Counted from the first letter of the stretch, positions 1 through 13,047 are shown. The stretch is DNA of 64,000 bases from Metaphire vulgaris (GCA_018105865.1 CM030834.1:21687922-21751921), one strand, 5' to 3'. Program-made: numbers and translations. The notes: generated by a model from the letters alone, not told the origin.

Positions 1-789
1 GCTTGACCTTGCGGATAAAATCCTGTATGATCTGGCCGGCGATCTGTCTCATCATCTCCACAGATTCGTTTTTTCTGTCGTCTTCGGTCGGCTGAATGTT
101 GTCCCACAGTTGGTTCCAGAAGTGGTCCGCGTTGGTCGTCGTCGACGCCTGCGCCCTGAGCGATCGAGCACAGCTCGGTCTTCGCTCGAGGCGACCGAGA
201 CCGGTTCCGAAGGGCGAGGTCGTCGCGCCGTCGCAAACGTCTCTTTTGTACGCCGTCGCCGTCTTGAAGCTCAACGGTCGCCGTACGGACGGCGACGCTC
301 GCACGCCGACCCGGCGACAGTCGCTCGACCGGATCCTGACCGGGGCCGGATCGTACTCGCGCCACTTCAGAAATTCGCACGGGTCGTCGTCGTCGTCGTC
401 GTTTGAGATGCCGACGTTGCAGCGCCACTCGCGCCGCGAATCGGCCGCCGCTGAGTTCGACTTGTACGACGAAAATCGATCGTCTGCCCCTCCTCTCAGA
501 ACGAGGCCGTTGCATTCGTCCGACAGGCAGCGGTGCAGCTCTCTGGCGGCGGCGATGGCCCCGTCGACGGTCCGTTTCGCGAAGGCCAGTTTCGACGGTC
601 GGAACAACGTAGGTACGTCGAGGCATTTCGGCTGCACGGAGAAACGCTCGTGCTTCCTGTAGAGGGCGACGGGACGGTGCCTCGAAAGTCCGTTCGTGCA
701 GGGGTTCGACCGGCAGCAGTTGATCGTCGTGTGAAGAAGTCGGGTGTGCGGCCGTTTCGGAGCCGCGCATATCCGTATCGTCGGAGTAT
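1..789 (-). CDS. Unrecognised GC-rich coding exon, runs off left edge
   Basis: The minus strand from 789 down to 1 is open in one frame for about 260 codons. It begins behind a possible acceptor (CCCCAG, 794-790) used in phase 1. The translation has a cysteine-containing start (NCCRSNPC), a stretch LHRCLSDECNG, a run of six Asp, and an amphipathic C-terminal part ending MMRQIAGQIIQDFIRKVK at the window edge. That last part reads like real protein rather than chance. I do not recognise a family and give no function. A second minus-strand frame is also nearly open over the same stretch because the DNA is GC-rich, so frame choice rests on the less biased composition and the helix-like C-terminus. 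A GCC microsatellite lies directly upstream. The gene would continue left of the window. Confidence 0.4.
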
Positions 790-837
790 CTGGGGCCCAA
801 AATTCAATGGAACATTTCGGACCGACGGTCTTTCCCC

Positions 838-953
<116 letters not shown>

Positions 954-1513
954 AGCCGCAGTGTTTGAAAGTCGATTTCGAATCTAGCGGTGTCGAATGC
1001 AGGCCTCTGGTCTCATCGCAATCTATAAATTTTCGACCGAACATATTTTGCAGTAAAATGATTCACAGTATAGATCGATAGGTCGTGTTTCTTATAGTCG
1101 CTGCTGTGAGGTCGGGTTCGTCGTGGTGCGGTTTAATTCAGTCGGCGCTTTCCTAGAACCGATTCTCATCTGTGATGCTGCTGCTGCTATTTTTCCCGAT
1201 AGTGTCGCTGCTGAAATGAAAGTTGACAGATTTAGAATTTTAGACCGCGCTTTAGTGGACCACAAAGTAGGCTAAATAAACCGTGAGGAAAAATTAGGCC
1301 TACACAAATTGCGTCGTTGAGGTTTCGGAAGAAAGAAAAAGCGAATAAAGGCCATAGTCAACTGACTTCGGGGAAATTTAGCGACCGACAGCTGCAGACG
1401 TCTGCAAATTGCGCGCGAAAACGGAAATAATTGATAAAAATCTGGCAAAACTCGCTATCGGCAACGTTTGGAACTTACTACAAAAAATCAATTGGCCTCA
1501 CTCGATAATTAAC

Positions 1514-1759
1514 AATTGAATGGCTGGGTGGAATAAGGAGGTAACTGTATCCGACCCCCCCCCAATGATTTGAGTATCAATAACAATAGGAGGGGTAACT
1601 GCATTTACGTCCTCATTTCACCGGACCCCTCAACTGATATTTTCACCACTAAGGGGGTAACTGCGTTTACTTCCTTATTCCTCTGGGCCCTTCAATTGAC
1701 AACCTCACCATTAAGGTGGTAACTGCATTTAACTCGTTATTCCACCCATCCATTCAATT
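1514..1759. mobile_element. Miniature TIR element with internal ~62-bp tandem repeat
   Basis: The ends are inverted repeats of 23 bp with one mismatch: AATTGAATGGCTGGGTGGAA at 1514 onward pairs with the sequence ending TTCCACCCATCCATTCAATT at 1759. Inside, the motif GGTAACTGNNTTTAC recurs at about 1542, 1596, 1658 and 1720, a spacing of 54, 62 and 62 bp. No reading frame is present. The superfamily is unassigned. Confidence 0.65.
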
Positions 1760-2332
1760 AGGCCCAAGATTGTCTTGTTTATTGTTACCATCTCATTCAA
1801 CGATACTAAAACATGCGCGTCTTAGCTATTAAAAAAGGCTTAGCGAAAAAGCAGTGGGGGTCGGATCACGCTCGCCCAAAAAAGTGTTATACCTCTTTCC
1901 CCACCGCTTTCTGAAAAAAACTGAACACTGCTACAGACCGGCCAATCATCAATACATTCTAGCTAACCGGTAGATCACGCTTCGAATTTCTTCGACACAA
2001 CGATGTTCCGACCGTTTTGGAACCACTAATCCTAGGCCCTACTGTAATTAACGCTGGCCTAATATTTTAATTTTTTAAAAACGATAGTGGTAAAGTTTTA
2101 TAATGTCAACGTCAGCGATGTTTGTTCGGTTATTAGAAGAACGATTGTTACGTAACTGTGGCATTCTTACGCATGTATTCCCGCACATGAATTGTAGGCT
2201 TACGTAACTAATTGACACGTCGACTAAATTAGCTTAGGCCTAGGCCTAGATTTAGGCCTAATTGATTTTTTGCAGCTGTTCAATAGGGATCTTGACATTG
2301 AGCTTGGAGTCGAAACTGGACAATGTCGGCAT

Positions 2333-2500
2333 CAGTGGCGTAGCCAGGATTTCCAGAAAGCGGGGTGGGGCTATGATTTATGATTTCCAACTTCGAAAAT
2401 CTTGACAAGCAAAAACGGTCGTCACCTTACTTAATTGCACTGCTTGCTCTATCAAAATGTTGGGTCAGGGCAGTCAAGGGGGGTCTAACCCCCAAAACCG
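2333..2500 (+). mobile_element. Truncated hAT-like MITE
   Basis: It starts CAGTGGCGTAGCCAGGATTT, the same left end as the intact element at 13048. It carries the shared internal motif TGACAAGCAAAAACGGTCGT at 2403, and then a G-run ending related to the right part of 13048. The right terminal repeat is missing, replaced by another G-rich repeat that extends to about 2680. Confidence 0.55.
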
Positions 2501-2764
2501 GGGGAACTGACAAAGCCGGGGGGGAATTCTGCTAGGGGATGTTGTTAGTTGATGTAGTATGCTAAAATTTCCTGGGGGAAATTTGAAGTTTCCGGGGGGG
2601 GAAGGCAATTCCACCCGGAAACGGTGAATGTGTTCCCCCGGCGTTGTCAGTTCCCCCCGGAGTCCAGGAATCTAGATTAAATACTGCTTTCATTGAAGAC
2701 GCATTTTGGTGGATCGGCGGGGGATGCATCTCCAGTCATCCCAACGTGGAACCGCCCCTACAGT

Positions 2765-3846
2765 CAGTGGCGTCGCCAGGAATTTTTGTTTGGGGGGGGG
2801 GCAAAAGGGGCTAGCGTGTCAGATTCCTTACCCACCGCTCCCCCCCTTCACAGAAAACTTTCTCACCGGATTTGCGCGAATCTGGTAGGTGGTCTGGGGC
2901 AGGTTGGGGGAGCACTTGCCCCCATTTGCCCCCCTCGTGGCGACGCTAGTGCCTGTTTGACATTGGACAATGCAAGGATTATTGCTGCAAGTAGGCTATA
3001 GATATGCAAAATTCAGAAGATTGATGAAACAAATTAGAACCACATTTTCTTGTGTCCCCAGCTTAGCTGAGTCAAACCGTACTAGAATTGTCAATATATT
3101 CGGCCTCAATTTTATTCTAGAGCATTCGAAATGCCCCGAAAAATGGTGAGCCATTTGAAAGGACACTATACAACGTCTTTCAGAAATCTGTTCTCTGTCA
3201 AATGTCTAAAAAATCGAACGAGAGATAAGAAGGGGTTTGAGAGAGTTGGTTTCTTGTATGACAGGTTCTATAGACCACAAAAATATGATATAATTGATAC
3301 TCTGTTTGACATATGACAATGCAAGGATTAGTGCTACAAGTAGGCTATAGATATGCAAAATTCAGAAGATTGATGAAACAAATTAGAACCACATTTTCTT
3401 GTGTCCCCAGCTTAGCTGAGTCAAACCGTACTAGAAATGTCAATATATTCTGCCCCAATTTTATACTAGAGCATTCGAAATGCCCCGAAAAATGGTGAGC
3501 CATTTGAAAGGACACTATACAAAGTCTTTCAGAAATCTGTTCTCTGCCAAATGTCTAAAAAAATTGAACGAGAGATAAGAATTAAGGGGTTTAAGAGAGC
3601 TGGTTTCTTGTATGACAAGTTCTATAGAAAACAAAAATATTATATAATTGATAGCCTGTTTTCAGTGCGTTCCCAGAAATTTTTGGTTGGGGGCGGGCAT
3701 AAGGGGCTAGCGTGTCAGATTCCTTACACACCCCTGCCCCCCTTCACAGAAAACTTTCTCGCCGGATTTGCGTGAATCTGGTAGGTGGTCTGGGGCAGGT
3801 GGGGGGGTGCACTTGCCCCCATTTGCCACCAGTGGCGACGCTAGTG
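2765..3846. mobile_element. 1082-bp hAT-like non-autonomous element
   Basis: The insertion is bounded by a perfect 8-bp target duplication CCTACAGT (2757-2764 and 3847-3854). Its ends are imperfect inverted repeats: CAGTGGCGTCGCCA on the left, TGGCGACGCTAGTG on the right. Each end carries a ~190-bp G/C-run module, and the two modules are direct relatives of each other. The middle consists of two tandem copies of a ~350-bp unit (about 2960-3307 and 3308-3661). No transposase frame is present. A compact 144-bp relative lies at 56986. Confidence 0.85.
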
Positions 3847-3904
3847 CCTACAGTCATTGTAGTAAAAGAAATCCATAACATTCTGCACCAGCCTGCCACG
3901 CAGA

Positions 3905-4075
3905 CCAGTGTTTAATCTACGCTGTAGACTCTGGACTCCGGGGAGAAAACTGACAAAGCCGGGGAGAAGTCAGCTAGGGGGCTGCTGTTAGTTGATGTAT
4001 TATGCCAAAATTTCCGGGGAATTTGAAATTTCCGGGGGAATGGGCAATTTCCCCGGAAACGGCCTAGATTAAACC
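3905..4075. repeat. G-run dispersed repeat with inverted ends
   Basis: The left end CAGTGTTTAATCTA and the right end TAGATTAAACCCTG are inverted. Internal sequence (CTGACAAAGCCGGGG..., then TTAGTTGATGTA) is repeated in degenerate form at about 2500-2680. No convincing target duplication was found. Confidence 0.5.
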
Positions 4076-4395
4076 CTGACCAGGGCAGCTGCCTGCCTGA
4101 CGCAGACCCATCTTCGTCAGATCGTCGAAAAGCTTATAGAAATTTGTTTGACTTACTTACTGACTGTGCGTGGGACTATGGGCTTCAAGATGGCCGCTGA
4201 ATGGATGTTTAGCTGGATCGTCTAAAATCCGTGCGAATCTTCTGCGTCCGGACTTCGCTGGATTCGTTTTGATCCGGTTTGTCCGAGAATTTCGAACGTC
4301 ACGCTACCGACCGGCGCGTCTGTGCGTCCAGGAAGCGTCTCCGCCGTGCGTCCGTTGCATATATGCTGCGTCTGTGCGTCAACGGTCGACTGACG

Positions 4396-7300
4396 ATGGG
4401 TCTGCGTGGCTTCATCTTGTTTGCCGCTAAGGTCTGGAGTTTCCTCTGCTACTGCTTCAGGCGTCAGGTCCGCTCCGTAAGTGTTCCCTTTTTCATCTGT
4501 CGCATTGAATTGAAGCAATTGGTTTATTTACTGGGACTGTTATTTCCGTGGTTAACTGGTCGACGCCGACCGTGAATATAGAGGCTGTAAGACACCAGTT
4601 TGATTCGCATTGCTTGCGAATAGTCGTATATTGTCAACTGCGTGCTCTCCGTTACGAAAATTGTACTGTAATATTTAAGACTGACTCTTCTTTAATGGAA
4701 CGTGTCATAGAAACCTGCGTGCTCGGATAACGGGAAAGTACCGCCATAAAAATTAGAGTACTTTTTCTTATGACTGATAGTTTTTGTGATTTGCACTGAA
4801 CTGCAGACCATTTGATGCTGCAAATTTGAATTTTTTGTTTTTCAGATTATTCAGTACCAAACAGTACGCTATCCGATAATGCCCATGACATACATTCAAC
4901 GCAGTCGACTTAGTATGTACCAGCAATCACGTGTAATCTATGTATTGCATAGAGATGCATTGAATAATATCTATATTCAAAACAGTCAAATCCCTCTATT
5001 GCCAGTCTACCAGTATAGTTTTATTACTGTGCTATAAAATATGATTCTGTATTGCACACATGCAATCAATGCAAAGGCTTATGATGACAACCTCTTCCTG
5101 TTTCATATATCAGTGCTTGTCCATGAAATTAGGCACATTTAGCTGGATTAGCTTATGTTCACCATGGAAATTCAAATACCATTCGTCTCCCTTGGTGCCT
5201 ATATAGTGCCGTAAAATGTTAAATAAACAAATCTCACTTTCAAATTATATTATTTTATGTATTGGTATAAAAAAACCTACTGTAGACTCTTGGATCACTG
5301 TGATGTTACATACAGAAATTCAAATATTGTGCTTTTCATTTTTCTGCCAATCCACCGAAATCTTATCTGCCATAGTAAAATTGAAACTTATATATGAGAT
5401 CACTAATGAGCATGCTAAAGTTTTTTGGTACCAAAAGCCCCAAAAACTTATCTTACTTTTCCATTTTGTCGCATGAAGAAGTCGCATAATTTTCAGTGTT
5501 ATTGAAAATCATTCTGGCTGCTGTGCTGGATAGAAATATGTAAAATATTTTCATGAATGACCTTACCTGTTGGTGTCATAGATGCCTTATTTGAGTTTTA
5601 CTGTCCTGTTCTCTTTGTGACTAGCATTATCAAAATTTTGAAATTTCCTGTTGTTTTTGCTCTATTAATTGATAAAAATAATGTGTAAGGGTGATAGAGT
5701 GGCACTCAAAGGATCAATGGATCATTATGAGTGGCACTCAAGGGATCATTAATTTGGTCTGTTAATGTAAAACTTGTTGCCAATGGTTTGTGGATATCTG
5801 CTTCAACTACCCCAAATTTCAGTTTACTATTTAAAGCTGAAACTAAAGTGTCATTTGTTTTAATTTTTTGGTCTTTTAAAACAGTTGGGACTCTTGAGAA
5901 TACTCTAGACTCTAGGCAATTGTTTGAAATGTATATACAAAATACATGTTAGTGCAAGGCAATATTTGACTATAGTAGTTGTACAGTGCCTCCACCTCGT
6001 GCCTCCACCATCTTTGACTCCTCTATTTGGCGAGAGATCTGTCACACGGGGAAACCCGATCTTGTGAAAATCTGACCAATGGAACGCTGCCACGACGTTT
6101 ATCACCAACTTAAAAACTCATTTATTTAAGCTCAGTTACGAGTAATAGTTGTCAAAGCACCCTTGTTTTGTGCTATTAGCTCATTTACGGCGCTATAGAA
6201 AATTGTCTGACAATAATAATAACAATACAGAGCAATTTATCAATGGCAACGATAATTATGTTATAATAATATATGATAAGCCTTCCGGAACTCTATAATC
6301 AGTTATTTGAATGAAAATTTGTTGACTGTAAAGGGTCGGTAAAAAGAAAGACGCTGGTTCTGGATCTCGACGAAACGCTAATTCATTCGCATCACGATGG
6401 CGTCCTAAGGCAAACGGTGAAACCCGGGACACCGCCAGATTTTGTCCTTAAGGTGTTGTACCTAATCACTTAAATATGCTTGTTGGTCAGTGCTCAGGAG
6501 AAAGGATGTTAGTTTTTTGGCATAGCCAGGGTTCCAGAATAGGGGTGGAAAGGGGCAATCATTTCTACAGGCCAACCTGCTTTGATACAACTACAGGACT
6601 TGGGGAGCACTGTAAGCTGTCCCAATGGGGCTTAAAAATAAAATCAAACCTTGAAATTTTGAGCATATTTGCAGACTATATGGCAGCTTATCACTACTAT
6701 CCTCTCCTCAAATGATAGAATTTTGTAACCAGTTCTTGCACAAATCTCATGACCAGTCTGTAACCCCCCCCCCCCATGGTGGCTACGCTGATGTTAGGTT
6801 GACAGTTTAATGTCTTTTCAGCAGGGTCAGGCATTTGCTAGTTACGTTGTTGTCAATTGTTTTGCGTTTGGTAAGTTGATGTGTCAAGTCTATTGATATC
6901 TCTTTTGCTTCCAGGTTGTGATTGATCGTCACCCAGTGAGATTCTTTGTTCACAAACGACCTCACGTCGATTTTTTTCTCGACGTTGTTAGTATTTCGGG
7001 CGTTTGTTCCTTCCTTTCTGATTTGGGCAGATTTCTTGCTGACTGGGCTATTTTTGGATTTTTTTTGGTCGTCAGATCAGCTTCATTAAGTCTTGCATAA
7101 TCTCTACAGAATTCATTGAATTATTACTTTATCTGAGTTCTCTTCTTGTTTTTCTTATCTTTCGTGGTCTGTCTTGTTGTGTACCACTCTGATCTCTCTC
7201 TGTTTCTGTCTGTCTGTCTCTCTCTTTCTCTGTAGATGAATTTGGAGTGCCATTAATTGTTACATTTGAACATTAGAACTGGTAGTGTGTCATCATCATA

Positions 7301-8647
7301 ATAATCATTTTCATCTTTGGCATCATCATATCATCATAATAATAACGTCAATTATTCTAGATAAAAAATTTTTTGTTGTTAAATTCTAGGTTAGTCAATG
7401 GTACGACTTGGTCGTTTTCACGGCTAGTATGGAGATATATGGTGCTGCTGTTGCAGATAAACTAGACAGAAATAGGGGAATTTTGAAACGGAGGTATTAC
7501 CGACAGGTAATTTGGAAATAAATTTTGCATCTAGTGATTATTGTTTCTTGCTTAAGTTGATCTTTTGTCAAATGAATTGTTTCTAATTGTTTTTATTTTG
7601 ATAGAAATATTCTTGACTGATTGTATAATGAAAGAAATGCTTTGTGATCTTTACGATATTTCATCTAGAATTTTGAATATTTTGTGCCTTATCAAGAATG
7701 CAACGTTGGTATTTAGTAAATAAGTAATTAGGATTTTAGTATACTGTCTGTACTGTCTTTAATTTGAGATTAGTGTGGTTTGGTGATATACTTGCTCTCA
7801 TATTGATTGATTGACTGTGTTGCAGCACTGTCAGTTTGAATTCATCAGCTACACCAAAGACTTGTCAGCGATAAGCAATGATTTATCGAGCATTTTCATT
7901 ATAGATAATTCACCTGGTGCTTACCGTTCTTATTTGAGTGAGTTCTGCGCATCTTTCAATTCTTATCAATGGTTCACTTAATTATGAGTTTACGTATTAT
8001 TTATGTAGCTATTGTTATGCATATTGTGGACTGAAACATGTATAGCCAATGAAGAAGATTTCGGACTGCCTGAAAGAACGAGATAAACAACATCGCATCT
8101 CGCAGGTTTTGAAAGAACAGAGATAAGACGGCAACGTGATGACACAGAAGGCAATGTGATGACAAGTCATTTGGAGGAAGCAAGTAGACCTGGACACCGG
8201 AGAATTTGCTGGTTTGACAGTATAAAAATGTGAACAAAAATGAATGTAGTCGAGTTGATGGACGCCGCCAAGGACTGGGGATATTGGGCATCCGTTGCTC
8301 ACCTGTGCAGCAGCCTCCCAATGCTAAGTGATGACAGCGACGTGACCCGGCACGACTTTTGATTTTTGATCGGGTATTGGAAATCCCAGGAGGCTTTGGG
8401 TGCCGTCGGTTGTAGAGAGTTTTAACCGGCGCCCATCTGCCGTCGTTCGAGACGATAGTGCCGACGATAAGAGATTCGGTGCTGGTTTTTGTTTTTTCGT
8501 CAAGATAACGCCGTGCCGATTCAGTCGTGGTTTTCGGATCCGGCAGACACGGCACTCCTGAACCTGCTGCCGATGCTCGACGCTCTGCGGTTTGTCGGCG
8601 ACGTGCGTTCGGTCCTCAGTCGGAACCTTCACATTCACCGGATTTAG
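4396..8647 (+). CDS. CTDNEP1: CTDNEP1/Dullard nuclear-envelope phosphatase, complete
   Basis: Exons 4396-4476, 4846-4912, 6334-6452, 6915-6986, 7390-7506, 7826-7937 and 8505-8647 join in frame to 236 aa, close to the family length of about 240. Every junction is GT-AG with matching phase. A hydrophobic N-terminal anchor ([16 protein letters not shown]) is followed by the FCP/SCP-type haloacid-dehalogenase core. The catalytic DxDxT motif is DLDET, with Asp60 as predicted nucleophile and Asp62 as acid/base. Later family blocks include [63 protein letters not shown] and RSVLSRNLH. In other animals this membrane-bound Ser phosphatase, with CNEP1R1, dephosphorylates lipin at the nuclear envelope and ER; function here is inferred from that identity. 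An in-frame ATG at 4363 could add 11 residues; human and fly proteins also have a short leader before the anchor, so the start is uncertain by that amount. A hAT-like MITE lies in the third intron. Confidence 0.95.
6513..6789. mobile_element. hAT-like MITE in CTDNEP1 intron 3
   Basis: It is flanked by the 8-bp duplication GATGTTAG (6505-6512 and 6790-6797). The left end still reads GGCATAGCCAGG and the right end GGTGGCTACGCT, relatives of the CAGTGGCRTAGCC family, although the outermost bases have diverged. It is non-coding. Confidence 0.7.
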
Positions 8648-9347
8648 GAATCGTCTTCCCGTTTTGTTTTTCGTTGCCGTCACCATTCGAACATTTGCCC
8701 AAATTCATTGTCTCTGTCTTTGCGCTGAGCATCATTTTCATCATTACGTATGTAAATATGTTGCAAAAGAGGTGATGCGTACGCTGATAATGTATATAGC
8801 TAGAACTGAACTGATGCTTAGGTTCTGTTTTAGTGAAATGCGTTTTACGACTGAAGATAAATCATAGCGATGAGTCTCTTCGTTGTTCGTACATAAGAGA
8901 CGATGGATTGACCTTAACATATTTTTTGGTTAATTAAAATAAGATTGTGAACCTGTCTTTCTTGAAATGTATGTTGTTGATCATACTGGATTTTGTCATT
9001 TCTGGGAAAGCTTTTGGGAAATCAGAGCAACTTAAAGTAACCTGTGATGTTCAGTTGATCTTGTAAGAAGACACCAAATGGCAAATGGTTGTTAATTTAG
9101 ATTTGGTTTTAAGAAATCATTCCATCCACTGTGGACTTACATGTACACATACAATATTGTGTATTCAGTATGTTTTTTATTGAATTTTGCCGCACAATCA
9201 GTTGTCAACGCTAAAGGAGGTTTTAAAATATAAAATAAGTTTCCACGATGTACAGTATTTTGACCAGTTACTTGCTACTGGTGTAAAGAAGAGCTTGTTT
9301 ATTCCAATGACTGAAAATGTCTGACGTTAGCACTGATCAGCTTTGCT

Positions 9348-9353
9348 AATAAA
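9348..9353 (+). promoter_or_regulatory. Candidate polyadenylation signal for CTDNEP1
   Basis: The first AATAAA downstream of the CTDNEP1 stop, about 700 bp on, followed by a GT-rich stretch. Later AATAAA copies exist, so the real 3' end may be further down. Confidence 0.4.
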
Positions 9354-9943
9354 ATGACTTTGTGCAGTGTTTACATATCAAATTGACTAATAGTTGAATT
9401 TGAAGATGACCATCAACCAAAAGATTGTAGCACGATTAAAAGTAATATCAGATTAAGTTGTGTTTTGAATTTGCCTACGTAATATTTGCATTAGGTTTTG
9501 AGCACTTGGGCTTTGAATGAGAATATAGCTGAAAAAGGAAGACGTTAAGTTAGCTTTTAATGTGAATTTTTCTGTCAATCTTACCAATTCCATAGGTGTA
9601 AGAAGACAAAAGAGAGAAATTGTGCACATTTCAAGAAGTATTCTTAATTCTTGGAAAACCGCCTGCCGAAGAGAAGTAAGGTCTTTGGAAGCTTTGCCCC
9701 TCACCACAAATAAAGAGGGAGAGTGTAGGGCATGCTTTGACGCTATCTTGCAATGAACTGAAATGCTTGTAGAATCGTGAATAGGGCTCTGAATTGAAGA
9801 GTCACTTGATTCATGAAGCTAGTGATAAAAGATGGCTTTGAACAGAAGCAGGAGGACGTTTGGTGCGGGCCATTTTGGCGTGACCAGTTTGGCGCTTGAC
9901 CACTTTGGTGCCACATGAAATTATTATGTGTTGTTACTTACAG

Positions 9944-10121
9944 TATATATATAGTATATAAATTTTATATATATATATATATATATGGTATATGGTGTGG
10001 TATACATGGTATATACATTTATACATATATGGTTCATATATGTATACAAACGTGTCTACTGTCTATACACATATATATTCAGCATATAAGAGTGTAATAA
10101 CTTCATGTATACATACATATA

Positions 10122-10185
<64 letters not shown>

Positions 10186-10200
10186 CCATACATATATGGT
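9944..10200. repeat. (TA)n-rich low-complexity tract
   Basis: Alternating TA blocks, with the longest pure run at about 10114-10177. Reading frames of Ile/Tyr runs here are artefacts. Confidence 0.9.
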
Positions 10201-11399
10201 ATATTGTTGGTCAGTGCCAAAACATCCTGGTGCCAAAACAGAGGGTGCAAAACCGGTTGTGCCAAAACAGCCGGTGCAAAAAAAGTCACATACCCTGCTT
10301 TGACATCAAGATGGAAAGTATTCATTCAGTGTCTCAGCCACATTTTGCTATTTAAGAAGTTCGTTAGCCTACTTGTATCATGTCAACCACTTTGCACGTG
10401 TGCCAGAGAGGTTTATCTTTGTCCTGCCCATGGACTGAAGACAATGTTTTGAACTCTCTTTTATTCAGTAAGCTAAGGTTTGGCATGCTATTTTGAAAGT
10501 TTACGTCAGTGGCGGCCTGCACGGGTTGACTTGGTGATAACGATGCTAATGACTTAAATTGGCTTTTGTGACTTGATCCAATGGTTACAGGTTCGAATTT
10601 TCCCCAGCTATTGCCTATTGCCCTTTCCAATTCAGGTTGCTTGCTTTTGGTAGCACAGCTGTCTGTAAACGGTATCTTCAGTAGTTTGACGTTTGTTCTG
10701 TTATCATAGTGACGCTGCATAGGATAGAACAGCTAATCAGATATGTAGGAAAAGAATTCTATTCCCTTTTCTGTCCTCTACGCAGTCATTTTTACAGTGT
10801 CCTCAGACCTGTGTGTTTATACAGAAGAATGTTAACAGTTGTTATTTATTATTTCACTTGAAATGCTTTTGTTTGCAAAATAAATGGCAGCTAGGAGCGA
10901 TTTAGAATGCTGTGCCTCATTTGAGGTACTCCTCCCAGTTTTGAAATCACCATTATTTTGACGAGTTGTTTTACAATAACATCTGTGGAGAAATATGGTA
11001 GAATTTATTGCATTCTTGCATTAGAATATGTAATCAAATTGAATGAAAGAATAGCTCGTGACAATACAGTAGTAGCTATATAATTATAATGGTAATTTTC
11101 AAGTTTGATTGCAATGAAAACTTATGGTGCTGCCTGTTGTGTTAAACGTTAATAAAGTCATTCTGAATATTCAAAAAGCCTGTTTGATTCGCAACTGATT
11201 AATGGTCAGAAATCTGTTATTAAGTCTTGCCAGACGAATTTTGATTTTCAGTCTTCATGGTAGAATCCGAGCATAATAGCTAGAAATGCTAAATATTCTA
11301 GATATGATTTTTGCTATCTGACAACCGAATATCCTAAGCATCTGCTGTACCTTTCTGATTTCTGTTAATGGCTTCTTGGATGCACGCATGACGTTGTGC

Positions 11400-11546
11400 C
11401 AGGGCTATTTCTAGGATTGTGAATCTGGGGGGTGTCGACCTCAAATTTGGGGGGGTGTCCGGAGCTAATTAGTATGCATACCATTGTCACATTACCAAAT
11501 TTTGGGGGATGTCGACCTCAAAGTTGGGGGTGTAAAAATATCCCTG
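11400..11546. mobile_element. hAT-like MITE, CAGGGNTATTT family
   Basis: The terminal repeats are CAGGGCTATTT (left) and AAATATCCCTG (right). The flanking 8-mers CGTTGTGC and CCTTGTGC match at 7 of 8 positions. It contains two GGGGG-TGTCGACCTCAAA segments. A longer relative with its own near-perfect 8-bp duplication lies at 54349-54611. Confidence 0.8.
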
Positions 11547-11751
11547 CCTTGTGCATCCTTTAGTAGTTGCACGTGCGTTATTCATTTTCGGATTTAATTA
11601 GTCAAAATTGTATTCCATCTGTTATTGATTGATTTCTTACAGTTACGGAATTGTTCAACTTTTTATGTAAAGGATGTGCTTGCTGTTTCAAATTAATGAC
11701 AGTTTTAAGTTCTGTAACGTAGTCTTTTGCGGTAGCATCTGTCGCTTATTA

Positions 11752-11925
11752 CAGTGGATCCCACTTAATCGCATACCGCTTAATTGCATAACCCGCATAA
11801 TCACATAACAACATAAAAACCCGAACCAGTGTTTTGTGTATCAGACGTTCCGGTTATTTGCATAGCCCTGTTAATCGCATAAGCAAGGCTTGCACGGCAC
11901 CTATGCAATTAAGCGGGTTTCACTG
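11752..11925. mobile_element. Tc1/mariner-type MITE
   Basis: It is flanked by TA on both sides. The terminal repeats are CAGTGGATCCCACTTAATCG (left) and the imperfect complement AATTAAGCGGGTTTCACTG (right). 174 bp, non-coding. Confidence 0.75.
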
Positions 11926-12023
11926 TATTGAACAGTAGAGAAGATACTTTATTAGTCCACTTAATCAGCTAGTCATTTCTCTACTGCAACAGTATATTTT
12001 TGTGCACTGCTATAGTTCCAGTG

Positions 12024-12024
<1 letters not shown>

Positions 12025-12082
<58 letters not shown>
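12025..12082. repeat. (GT)n(AT)n microsatellite
   Basis: A GT run passes directly into a TA run. Confidence 0.9.
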
Positions 12083-12084
<2 letters not shown>

Positions 12085-13047
12085 CTTGTGTTGTAGCATG
12101 TCTGATGTTAATTAGTTAGTTTTACAGATTTTAGACTGTTGTTGTTGATAGGCATTGGTTTGCATGTGCATATTGCACTATTTGCTGGCATATACAGGTA
12201 CCGGTAGTTGTAAATGATTTGGACATGTAAGAGAATTCTACAATGCTTAAATTACTTAGATTTGAGCTGTATAGATATCACCATGTGATCAATATTTGGT
12301 GAATTCTCATTTGGTTGAACCGACGAGTTCCAAGAGTTTGACTAGCTAAATGATTTGTTACATCCTAATGTTTGCTTGAAGCTGTAGGGATCTCAAGAGT
12401 TAGTTGATTTTGCCCATTTTGACATCCATTATTCCAACATTAGTTGGAGTAGAAGTTATAACTGTATTGTGGAGACTAATTTCTATCAGACAGAGGTAAC
12501 GGCATTGTAGAAAATTAAAGGCCATCTGTATTGTCAATGTCCTGTATATTGAAATTATCAGTTGTGTGAATTTGTAAGGCATGGATAGAATCTGTACAAA
12601 TTCTGACAGATAAACCTATGCACGTACATAAAATACACAGGAACTGTTGAATTGTTTTGTAATGGTGATTTCTTTTTGGTAAGGCCATCATTTATCTTGA
12701 CAGATCATGATTTAAAGGATGCAGTACATACAGTGTATATAACACTGATGTCCTAAAGTCCTTAACACTAAAGTGCAATATGTATGTGTGTGGAAGGTCT
12801 GTAAATAAATACCATTGGTGAAAAGTTTTGATAATCATTCTTTTAGTTTTATAGAACACTATATTACTTAATTACATGCAAGAGGTTATTTATTAACAAG
12901 CAGTTATTACTGTCTCCTTGTTATCTATTTTTCATATGAAGCCTTAGTTGTGATTTACTCTCTACGCAGCTTCCTATAGTCATAAGACAGCAACAGATGC
13001 TTATTTACTTATGATGTCATTCAAAATAGGCTTTGTGTACATCTGGC

